Shown here piece by piece: positions 1 to 6,415 of a stretch of 7,186 bases of DNA (position 1 is its first letter; each line of letters starts with the position of its first letter). Under the pieces are notes generated by a model. The model ran no database searches and was not told the origin of the DNA. It worked only from the letters and a program-made list of their open reading frames with translations. The stretch is from contig JAMOMS010000240.1 of NCBI GenBank assembly GCA_027067015.1, positions 1 through 7,186 of the forward strand, given 5' to 3'. Source of the stretch: Campylobacterales bacterium (GTDB lineage: Bacteria; Campylobacterota; Campylobacteria; Campylobacterales; Hydrogenimonadaceae). A program made the position numbers and the translations under genes.

Positions 1-1515
1 CTCGGCCAGAATGTTGATCGCGCTTTTGCGGTTGATCTCCCGTTTGCGCTGGTTGCAACGGGTACGCATATGGCTTTTGGCCCGGGAGGTTTTTACCGCG
101 TCGATCCAGGTGCAGTGGTAGATGGGATGGTCTTCGGTAATGATGCGTACCAGATCGCCGTTTTTAAGCTCTGTCAGCAAGGAGGCGGGCTGTTTGTTCA
201 CCAGCGCCGCCGCGGCCCGCTCACCCACCTGGGTATGGACCGCGTAGGCAAAATCGAGTACCGTCGCCCCCCTGGGCAGGGTAATCTGGTCGCCGCCCGG
301 GGTAAAGACGGCGATATCCTCGCTGTAAAGGTCGTTTTTGACCAGCTCGTAAAACTCCTCGATCGACTCGTTTTGGTACTGAAGGTTTTTGAGCCACTCG
401 GTATTGACCCCGCTCTCGCCGGTTTTGTACTTCCAGTGCGCGGCGATACCGTATTCGGCCATCTTGTGCATCTCGAAGGTGCGAATCTGCGCCTCGATGA
501 TGGAGTTTTCGTCAAAAACCGTCGTATGCAGGGTCTGGTAACCGTTCTCCTTGGGCAGGGCCACGTAATCTTTGAAACGGGCGATCAGCGGCTTAAAGTG
601 CAGGTGCAGGGTGCCAAGCGCCCGGTAACAGTCAATGGGTTCGGGCACCAGAATGCGGATAGCCAGCAGATCCAAAATCTCGTCGATCCCGATCCCTTTG
701 CGTTGCATTTTCAGGTAGATGGAGTAGTAGTGTTTCACCCGCCCGAATATCTCGAAACTCTCCTTTTTAAAACCGTTGTGCACCAACAGGGTCTTGACTT
801 TGGCGATAAAGTCATTCAGGCGCATCTGAAAATCCTGCCGGTGCGACTGGATATAGGCGTCGATCTTGGCGTACTCTTTGGGGAAAAGGTAGTAAAAGCT
901 CAGATCCTCCAGGCGGTTTTTCATGGCGGCGATCCCAAGCCTGTGGGCGATGGGCGCGTAGACCACCAGGGTCTCTTCGGCAATGCGCTGGCGTTTGTGG
1001 GGCGGCAGGGCGTCAAGGGTGAGCATATTGTGCAGGCGGTCGCACAGCTTTATGACCAGCACCCGCACATCCTCAATGGAGTAGAGCAATATTTTGCGAA
1101 AGCTCAGCGCCGAAGTGACCAACCGCTCATCCGATCCGGAAGGGATCAACTCCCTTTCGCGAATCTCCATGATTTTGGTCAGTCCCTCGACCAGCTTGGC
1201 CACATCTTCGCCAAAGCGCCCCCGCACCTCTTCGATGGTACGCTCCGTATCTTCCACCACGTCATGCAGTAACGCGGCGATTACCATGGTCTCATCAGAG
1301 CTGATCCGCGCGGTGATGGTCGCCACCAAAATAGGGTGAATAATGTAAGGCTCGCCGCTCTTTCTAAACTGCCCCGCGTGGGCCTCTTTGGCAAAGGCCA
1401 ACGCCTCTTTGATCCGCTCTGTGGCATCCTTCGTCTCAAAGAGAAGTTTTTGGGCATCCTCCACCGTATGGGTGGCGCGGATCAGGTCTATTAGAGGCTC
1501 AAGGGCGGGGCTCAT
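1..1515 (-). CDS. spoT: Bifunctional (p)ppGpp synthetase/hydrolase SpoT/Rel, C-terminus cut by window edge
   Basis: Cytoplasmic RelA/SpoT-family enzyme that makes (p)ppGpp from ATP and GDP/GTP and also degrades it, controlling the stringent response. The window holds residues 1-505 with no stop. The HD hydrolase domain (about 40-200) keeps H60, the H84-D85 and E88-D89 pairs and D159 in a CDRLHNM stretch. The synthetase domain (about 235-365) carries RFKD at 313-316, NGYQTLH at 324-330, E341 before AQIRT, and HWKYK at 360-364. RXKD is the charge signature of bifunctional Rel/SpoT enzymes; monofunctional RelA has an acidic version. A TGS domain spans about 399-461, followed by the start of the helical region. 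The zinc-finger/CC and ACT domains expected in a protein of about 700 residues lie off the left edge. The ATG at 1515 sits 10 bases after the rpoZ stop with only a weak Shine-Dalgarno, suggesting translational coupling. Campylobacterota usually carry one long RSH enzyme, so both activities are probably needed; this last point is inference. Confidence 0.96.
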   Translation of the reverse strand, partial: MSPALEPLIDLIRATHTVEDAQKLLFETKDATERIKEALAFAKEAHAGQFRKSGEPYIIHPILVATITARISSDETMVIAALLHDVVEDTERTIEEVRGRFGEDVAKLVEGLTKIMEIRERELIPSGSDERLVTSALSFRKILLYSIEDVRVLVIKLCDRLHNMLTLDALPPHKRQRIAEETLVVYAPIAHRLGIAAMKNRLEDLSFYYLFPKEYAKIDAYIQSHRQDFQMRLNDFIAKVKTLLVHNGFKKESFEIFGRVKHYYSIYLKMQRKGIGIDEILDLLAIRILVPEPIDCYRALGTLHLHFKPLIARFKDYVALPKENGYQTLHTTVFDENSIIEAQIRTFEMHKMAEYGIAAHWKYKTGESGVNTEWLKNLQYQNESIEEFYELVKNDLYSEDIAVFTPGGDQITLPRGATVLDFAYAVHTQVGERAAAALVNKQPASLLTELKNGDLVRIITEDHPIYHCTWIDAVKTSRAKSHMRTRCNQRKREINRKSAINILAE

Positions 1516-1525
1516 AGAGGCGGTC

Positions 1526-1738
1526 TCAGTTGGCTTTGGCGCCCTCTATTGTAATGAGTCCCTCGGCGATTTCGGTAATGGCGATGTCGGAAAACTTCTC
1601 TTTTTTGGGGTCCATATCAACCAGCGGCTGGGCGCCGTTGGCCAGTTCGTTGGCGCGCTTGGCGACCGCGGTCGAGAGGAGGTAACGGTTAAAGTTGGCT
1701 CTTTCCAGCGCCTTGGCGGCAATTTTTTCAAGTCTCAT
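1526..1738 (-). CDS. rpoZ: DNA-directed RNA polymerase omega subunit
   Basis: Small subunit (70 residues) that wraps the C-terminal tail of beta-prime and helps assemble RNA polymerase. The protein begins [12 protein letters not shown], has the family core [20 protein letters not shown] (17-36) and the IAEGLI stretch near the end, which matches EIEEGLI of E. coli omega. A longer frame starting upstream at 1768 would lie inside pyrH. The ATG at 1738 is chosen because a strong AAGGAGA ribosome site lies just before it, between the pyrH stop and this start. It is shorter than E. coli omega (91 residues), lacking the extended C-terminal tail. It lacks the Met-Ala-Arg N-terminus that forms part of ppGpp site 1 in E. 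coli polymerase. The rpoZ-spoT pairing is also found in E. coli and many other proteobacteria. Spacing is 11 bases from pyrH and 10 bases to spoT. Confidence 0.95.
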   Translation of the reverse strand: MRLEKIAAKALERANFNRYLLSTAVAKRANELANGAQPLVDMDPKKEKFSDIAITEIAEGLITIEGAKAN

Positions 1739-1742
1739 CTTT

Positions 1743-1749
1743 TCTCCTT
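1743..1749 (-). promoter_or_regulatory. Strong ribosome binding site of rpoZ
   Basis: AAGGAGA on the minus strand, lying wholly in the 11-base gap between the pyrH stop (1750-1752) and the rpoZ ATG (1736-1738), with 4 bases before the start codon. It decides the rpoZ start in favour of 1738 over the longer frame from 1768, which would remain inside pyrH. Confidence 0.8.
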
Positions 1750-2481
<732 letters not shown>

Positions 2482-2494
2482 TTAAAATATGGGG

Positions 2495-2510
2495 ATTTTA
2501 TCCAAAATTT
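2495..2510 (-). promoter_or_regulatory. Probable sigma-70-type promoter (-10 region) for pyrH-rpoZ-spoT
   Basis: In the only sizeable gap of the window (2461-2536), the minus strand reads AAATTTTGGATAAAAT. TAAAAT at 2495-2500 resembles a -10 hexamer and is preceded by a T-rich run and TTTTGG. No good -35 box is visible, as is common for the main sigma factor of Campylobacterota, which relies on the -10 and T-rich upstream DNA. A start would fall near 2488, giving a leader of about 27 bases with the ribosome site inside it. Sequence-only prediction. Confidence 0.5.
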
Positions 2511-2536
2511 ACTTTGAAAAAGCTATGGCCGTAAAG

Positions 2537-3772
2537 CTATCGAAGCCGGATGAGCTCCAGCGGATTGATATGCCGATTCTTTTTGGTCACCTCAAACATC
2601 AGCTCTTTCTCTACCCGACCGATCACATAGCCCCGCTTGACCCATTTGCCTTTGCGAATGGTGGGCGCGATTTTATCCATTTTGGCGTAGATGGTGTGCA
2701 GTCCCCCTTTGTGCTCCACAATGACCACTTTGCCCAACACCGGCGTATCCTTGGCAAAGACCACCTTGCCGTTTAAAACGCTTTTGACCTTGGCATTCGG
2801 TTTATAGGGGCGCAGTGTGACTGACTCATTAAAAATTTTTATGCCGTAAATCGGATCGGTATAGGCGCCAAACTTTTTGACAACCTTTGCCTTTCCGACA
2901 GGAGAGATGGTTTTTCTTCCTCTGTAATGCGTCACGGCGGTTCGCTGATACGAGGAACCCAGGGTGCGCACCCGCATCTTCTCCCCCTCACTGATCGTTT
3001 TGGCGTTTTCCACCCGGCGTCGTCCCTTTTTGGCCCTCTTTTTGCGCGCCTCTTCGGCTTTGAGAATATGAAGTTTTGCCAGGGTGCGCCGAAGAGTACG
3101 CTCCTCATCATGCAGGCGTTTTAACCGCGCGGTATAGGCCTTTTTTTGCGCCTCCAGCTTCATCGCCAGCGCCTCTCTTTCGCGCTTCTCCTTGAGCGCT
3201 TTCTCTTTGCGCGCCTTTAGGCGCGCGAGGGTGGCGCGAATCCGCCCGGCCTCTTTTTGCAGGCTCTCATACTCCCTGTCGGCTTCGGCGTAACCCTTTT
3301 TGAGTTTGGCAATCTCCCTGTTTTGTATACCTATGAGTTGGCGTACCGCCTCGGCCTCCACAACATCTTTCGCGGAAGCGATCCCTTTGTTTTTGATGAT
3401 CTTTTCATACAAAAAACGGTCAATCAAAAGCTTTTTGAGTCGTGACTCCAGCGCCTCTTTCTGCTCTTTGAGCGTCCGGGCGGCCTGCTGAAGCTCTTTG
3501 AGCTGTTTCTCACCCTCTTTTAACTGCAAAGCCCCCAACGCGATCTCTTTGTCGGACGCGGCGATCTCTTTGTCCAGTGCCGCAAGTTTTTGGCGATTCA
3601 GCCTGATCTGCTTGGCGATCTGGGCCAGTTTCCTGTCCATATTGGCATAGCTGGAGCGTGTGAGCGCAAGCCGTTTTCTTGAGCTGTCAATCCGTTTTTG
3701 CAGTGAGGTACCGGCCCATGCGTGAAAAAAGAGCAGACCCAACACCCCGACAACAAAAAAGAGACGCCTCAT
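2537..3772 (-). CDS. Secreted coiled-coil protein with degenerate LytM/M23 domain, EnvC-like amidase activator
   Basis: Periplasmic protein of 411 residues, probably the partner that FtsEX uses to activate cell-wall amidases at division. Residues 1-20 form a signal peptide (MRRLFF, hydrophobic core, AWA before G21). Residues 22-255 are a long charged coiled coil rich in Lys, Glu, Ala and Leu. A basic linker follows, and an M23-like fold covers about 290-411. The zinc ligands of active M23 peptidases are missing: no HxxxD appears near 305-320, YAHL is replaced by YAKM (362-365), and LHFEV by LMFEV (391-395). This is the pattern of EnvC-type regulators rather than enzymes. The ATG at 3772 shares one base with the ftsX TGA and has GAGGAG at 3778-3783; the TTG codon just upstream is not favoured. 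Annotation pipelines will often call it an M23 peptidase; activation of an amidase is inference from the lost residues and the ftsEX linkage. Confidence 0.88.
   Translation of the reverse strand: MRRLFFVVGVLGLLFFHAWAGTSLQKRIDSSRKRLALTRSSYANMDRKLAQIAKQIRLNRQKLAALDKEIAASDKEIALGALQLKEGEKQLKELQQAARTLKEQKEALESRLKKLLIDRFLYEKIIKNKGIASAKDVVEAEAVRQLIGIQNREIAKLKKGYAEADREYESLQKEAGRIRATLARLKARKEKALKEKREREALAMKLEAQKKAYTARLKRLHDEERTLRRTLAKLHILKAEEARKKRAKKGRRRVENAKTISEGEKMRVRTLGSSYQRTAVTHYRGRKTISPVGKAKVVKKFGAYTDPIYGIKIFNESVTLRPYKPNAKVKSVLNGKVVFAKDTPVLGKVVIVEHKGGLHTIYAKMDKIAPTIRKGKWVKRGYVIGRVEKELMFEVTKKNRHINPLELIRLR
3209..3226. repeat. Perfect 7-bp inverted repeat inside the coiled-coil gene
   Basis: GCGCGCC and GGCGCGC flank a four-base loop (3216-3219), making a GC-only hairpin of 7 bp. 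It lies within coding sequence for the Leu-Lys-Ala-Arg part of the coiled coil (about residues 182-188). There is no U-run after the stem on either strand, so it is not an intrinsic terminator. It probably follows from the Ala/Arg codons used here. Confidence 0.6.
3541..3574. repeat. 13-bp direct repeat at 21-bp spacing encoding a heptad duplication
   Basis: The same 13 bases occur at 3541-3553 and 3562-3574, exactly 21 bp apart. On the minus strand both encode DKEIA, at residues 67-71 and 74-78 of the coiled-coil protein. The spacing of seven codons equals one coiled-coil heptad, so it looks like a local heptad duplication or convergence. Confidence 0.7.
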
Positions 3773-4581
3773 CAAAGCTCCTCACGAAACCGTACCACAA
3801 CCCACATGGCGCACAACAGGGCAATCCCAAGCCCCACCGCCCCAATCAGGCCAAAATCCTGCCACCTAATCAGGGCGGTTACGTCAACTCCCGTCTCCTC
3901 GGTCATAAGGGCCACTTGCGTGTTATAGGGCAGGTAAAGCACCGTGAGCATCACCATAAAGACGGCGATTAGCGCATCGACAACGGCCATGCGAAACAAA
4001 ATACCGCTACGAAGCCACAGCGGCGCCCCAAAAAGCGCCATGATCTGTAGACGCTGACGATGCTCATACTGCCAGATCTGCATCTGCTTGACAATAAGCA
4101 AAAAACCCACCGCCCCAATAAGAAGGCCAAACATATAGAAGTTGCTTTTCATAAACAAAAGCATCCCGTAAAGCTTGTCATGCACCTTCTCAAACACCAA
4201 AACCCGCTGAACCCCTTTTAGTCGCAAAAGAGCGCTTTTGAGGGTCTCAAGCTCTTTGCCGCTGGGATAACGCTTTAGTTTGATATCGTAAAAATCGGGC
4301 ATCGAGGCCCTCAAAGCCTCCGATTGCGTTTTGCTTATGCTGTGCGTCACTTTGCCCAGGGCGCGGGTTTTGTTGATATCATCCACCCGCTCAATGAGTT
4401 TGGAAGATGCAATAATCCTCTCTTTGTCGGCTCCTTTGGCCACCAACACCACGGAGTACTGCTCTTTAAGCCGCACCTCATACTGCGAGAGACTGCGATC
4501 AAAGAGCAACAGATACTCCAACGAAAAGAGAATGGCAAAGAGCGGCAGAATCAGCCCCAGATGGTTTTTAACGAATGTCAT
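3772..4581 (-). CDS. ftsX: Cell division protein FtsX, ABC transporter-like membrane subunit
   Basis: Inner-membrane partner of FtsE, 269 residues. It does not transport; it passes ATPase-driven conformational change to a periplasmic hydrolase activator. Hydrophobic segments at about 8-27, 147-166, 196-217 and 242-263 give the four-helix FtsX topology. Between helices 1 and 2 lies a periplasmic loop of about 115 residues, the part that binds the EnvC-like coiled coil in known systems. After helix 2, HRQRLQIMALFGAP (174-187) matches the conserved cytoplasmic stretch of FtsX that contacts FtsE. The N-terminus has only about seven residues before helix 1, so the long cytoplasmic extension of E. 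coli FtsX (352 residues) is absent. The ATG at 4581 overlaps the ftsE end by 14 bases with no strong ribosome site, and the stop shares one base with the next gene, so the three are probably translationally coupled. Confidence 0.93.
   Translation of the reverse strand: MTFVKNHLGLILPLFAILFSLEYLLLFDRSLSQYEVRLKEQYSVVLVAKGADKERIIASSKLIERVDDINKTRALGKVTHSISKTQSEALRASMPDFYDIKLKRYPSGKELETLKSALLRLKGVQRVLVFEKVHDKLYGMLLFMKSNFYMFGLLIGAVGFLLIVKQMQIWQYEHRQRLQIMALFGAPLWLRSGILFRMAVVDALIAVFMVMLTVLYLPYNTQVALMTEETGVDVTALIRWQDFGLIGAVGLGIALLCAMWVVVRFREEL
3778..3783 (-). promoter_or_regulatory. Ribosome binding site fixing the start of the EnvC-like gene
   Basis: GAGGAG, inside the last codons of ftsX, sits 5 bases before the ATG at 3772. 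It supports that ATG, which overlaps the ftsX TGA as TGATG, over the in-frame TTG one codon upstream. Confidence 0.7.
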
Positions 4582-5239
4582 GGAGCACCCCGTTCTCTAA
4601 TATCAGATGCCGATAGGAAAGGTCGTAAAGTTCCGGTATCCGGTGCGTCACCACCAAAACCGTTGTCTCCAGCTCCCGATTGGCCTTTTGAAGCAGTTCC
4701 CAAATGACCCGGGCCGAATAGTCATCGAGGTTACCGGTGGGCTCATCGGCCAGAATCAAAAAAGGGTTGTGCGCCAACGCCCGGGCCATGGCCACCCGCT
4801 GTTGCTCCCCGCCGCTAAGCTCGGGCGGTAAGCGGTCGGCCTTATGGGTGAGCTTGACATGGGCCAGCAGTTTGCCCGCCTGGGCCCGGCAGACATCTTT
4901 GGGATAGCCGGCGATCATCAACGGAAGCATGATATTCTTCTCCACCGTCCATTCGGCAATCAACTTGTAGTCCTGGAAAATAATACCCAGGTGACGGCGC
5001 AATTTGTATAACTTGGCCGAAGAGAGCGTGCGCATATCCATGCCCCCGACCATCAACCCCCCGCCGCTTACCGGCATGGCACCGTAAAGCGATTTGAGCA
5101 GAGTCGATTTGCCGCTACCGCTGGCGCCGGTAATAAAGACAAAGTCTTTTGTCTCTACCTGAAAGGTAGCGTTTTGTATCACCGGCTCGTGCCGGGGATA
5201 GGCGAGTTTCAGCTCTTTGGCCTGGATGACGCTTGGCAC
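4568..5239 (-). CDS. ftsE: Cell division ATP-binding protein FtsE
   Basis: Cytoplasmic ABC ATPase of the FtsEX complex, 223 residues, the usual family length. All nucleotide-binding motifs are present: Walker [10 protein letters not shown] (38-46), Q-loop Q89 in IIFQDYKL, signature LSGGEQQ (141-147), Walker [14 protein letters not shown] with D165 and E166, and H-loop H199 in VVTHR. The start is taken as GTG at 5239, because AAGGAG at 5245-5250 lies 5 bases upstream. A GTG at 5245 gives two more residues but overlaps that ribosome site. Either start lies inside the end of trmB (31-base overlap from 5239). At the other end ftsE overlaps ftsX by 14 bases. FtsE resembles LolD and MacB ATPases, but the adjoining four-helix FtsX and EnvC-like gene support the division role. 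Confidence 0.94.
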   Translation of the reverse strand: MPSVIQAKELKLAYPRHEPVIQNATFQVETKDFVFITGASGSGKSTLLKSLYGAMPVSGGGLMVGGMDMRTLSSAKLYKLRRHLGIIFQDYKLIAEWTVEKNIMLPLMIAGYPKDVCRAQAGKLLAHVKLTHKADRLPPELSGGEQQRVAMARALAHNPFLILADEPTGNLDDYSARVIWELLQKANRELETTVLVVTHRIPELYDLSYRHLILENGVLHDIR

Positions 5240-6405
5240 AACCACTCCTTGATATATTGATGGGCTTTGGCGTTGGCCGCCGTGGGCACCGGTCCTTCGG
5301 GAAAATAACGCACCCCGCCCTCTTTGAGAATGAGGTATTTGTGTTCAGGACGATCAAAACTTCCAAAAGAGAGGCGAATCACCCCGTCATCTTCCCCAAT
5401 ACGGTAAAAGCGCTCAAAATGGACAAAAAAATCATCCGTCACAAAACTTTTTTCGGGTCGTCTGGCCAACAACGCCTCAAACCCGTCACTGCCGTCAAAA
5501 TCAAAAGCAGGCAGTTGCGCCCGGGGGGCGGAAGTCTCAAGGGCCGTGACGCGTACCTCGTAAATATCTTTTTGCAGGCGACGCCAACGATCCTCGTATT
5601 TGCTTCTAACCGCCGCTTCCGCGTTTTTCTCCACGCTCAGCCGACACGTTCGCGGACGCAAAAAGACCTCCATGGCGTATCGGAAATAGTTGTCGCTGTC
5701 GGTACGAAGCTCCAGTGTGCCGCCCTCTTGCAGTACCCGCAGTGACTCGGCCAAAAAAGCGTCGGAGATTACACGCCTGTGGGGTTTTTTGTCCCAGGGT
5801 ACGGGAAAGTGGACAAAAATACGCTCTACCCGGTTGCTGGGAAGCAGTTCCATAAAGAGCCTGGCGTCATAATCAATCACCCACACATTCTCAATCCCCT
5901 CCAGATCAATGCGGCGCATCACCTGCTCCAGGGAGGGGCGGTGAATCTCCAGACCGATCAGATGCACATCGGGACGGGCCTTGGCCTGATGCAGAAGATG
6001 CCTGCCGCTACCAAACCCCACCTCGATCCAAAGCGGCTTATCCGGCAATGCCTGCGCGTCAAAACTCCCGATCTCTTTGAGACAGGGAAGCGGACGGACC
6101 AGCTTGGCCTTTTCGGGGGAAGCGATATTGCTGTAATAGAGCACGGGGTCAACCAGCTCGATCAACGCCTTTAACGCCTCTTTAACCAGGGTATTGGGCG
6201 AGGGGCGTGAAATCTTTTCGGCCTTGATCAGCAGGTCGTTGCCCTTGGGTTTGAGTTGAAGGAAAAAGGGGACATTGCGTACATTACAGTACAAAAGGGA
6301 CTCGTCAGGATGATCTACATTGAGCGCCTGCCACTCAAATGTCACCTCTTCATGACTTTGGGGGAGGGAGAGCCCCTCCAAGCTATCTATGCGGATATGC
6401 GGCAT
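5209..6405 (-). CDS. trmB: tRNA (guanine-N7-)-methyltransferase TrmB, extended form
   Basis: SAM-dependent enzyme making m7G46 in the variable loop of tRNAs. The protein is 398 residues, far longer than E. coli TrmB (about 239). The methyltransferase core is at about 124-290: SAM-binding WIEVGFGSGRHLL (126-138), the acidic strand end GLEIH (151-155), HFPVPWDKKPHRR (199-211), LRTDSDNY (233-240), and SKYEDR (268-273) matching the family TKFExR motif. An N-terminal region of about 120 residues and a C-terminal region of about 105 residues surround it and match no domain I can name; TrmB proteins of Campylobacterota are typically this long. The family FPDPW motif reads FPVPW here (V202). The ATG at 6405 is 10 bases after the upstream stop and has no clear ribosome site, so coupling to the gene before it is likely. 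The 3' end overlaps ftsE. Confidence 0.93.
   Translation of the reverse strand: MPHIRIDSLEGLSLPQSHEEVTFEWQALNVDHPDESLLYCNVRNVPFFLQLKPKGNDLLIKAEKISRPSPNTLVKEALKALIELVDPVLYYSNIASPEKAKLVRPLPCLKEIGSFDAQALPDKPLWIEVGFGSGRHLLHQAKARPDVHLIGLEIHRPSLEQVMRRIDLEGIENVWVIDYDARLFMELLPSNRVERIFVHFPVPWDKKPHRRVISDAFLAESLRVLQEGGTLELRTDSDNYFRYAMEVFLRPRTCRLSVEKNAEAAVRSKYEDRWRRLQKDIYEVRVTALETSAPRAQLPAFDFDGSDGFEALLARRPEKSFVTDDFFVHFERFYRIGEDDGVIRLSFGSFDRPEHKYLILKEGGVRYFPEGPVPTAANAKAHQYIKEWLCQASSRPKS
5245..5250 (-). promoter_or_regulatory. Ribosome binding site deciding the ftsE start
   Basis: AAGGAG within the 3' end of trmB, 5 bases upstream of the GTG at 5237-5239. Its last base is the first base of the alternative GTG at 5243-5245, so that codon cannot be served by it. 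This favours the shorter 223-residue FtsE. Confidence 0.7.
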
Positions 6406-6415
6406 TGAGTCGGCG

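Noticed and set aside
70..1272. Open frame of 400 codons on the plus strand
   Set aside because: It lies exactly codon-on-codon opposite spoT. Stops on the plus strand in this register need TTA, CTA or TCA codons in spoT, which are rare there. The translation shows no family motif and spoT is unmistakable, so this is a shadow frame.
3209..3226. GC-only hairpin considered as an intrinsic terminator or regulatory structure
   Set aside because: It is in the middle of a coiled-coil coding region, has no T-run on either side, and is explained by Ala/Arg codons.
3679..4707. Plus-strand open frames opposite ftsX and the ends of its neighbours
   Set aside because: The minus-strand genes show transmembrane segments, a signal peptide and ABC motifs in the same bases; the plus-strand translations are low-complexity and unlike any protein I know.
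5233..6174. Plus-strand open frames of 170 and 131 codons (5233-5745, 5779-6174)
   Set aside because: Both are opposite trmB, whose methyltransferase motifs run through the same bases. No ribosome site or recognisable protein supports them.
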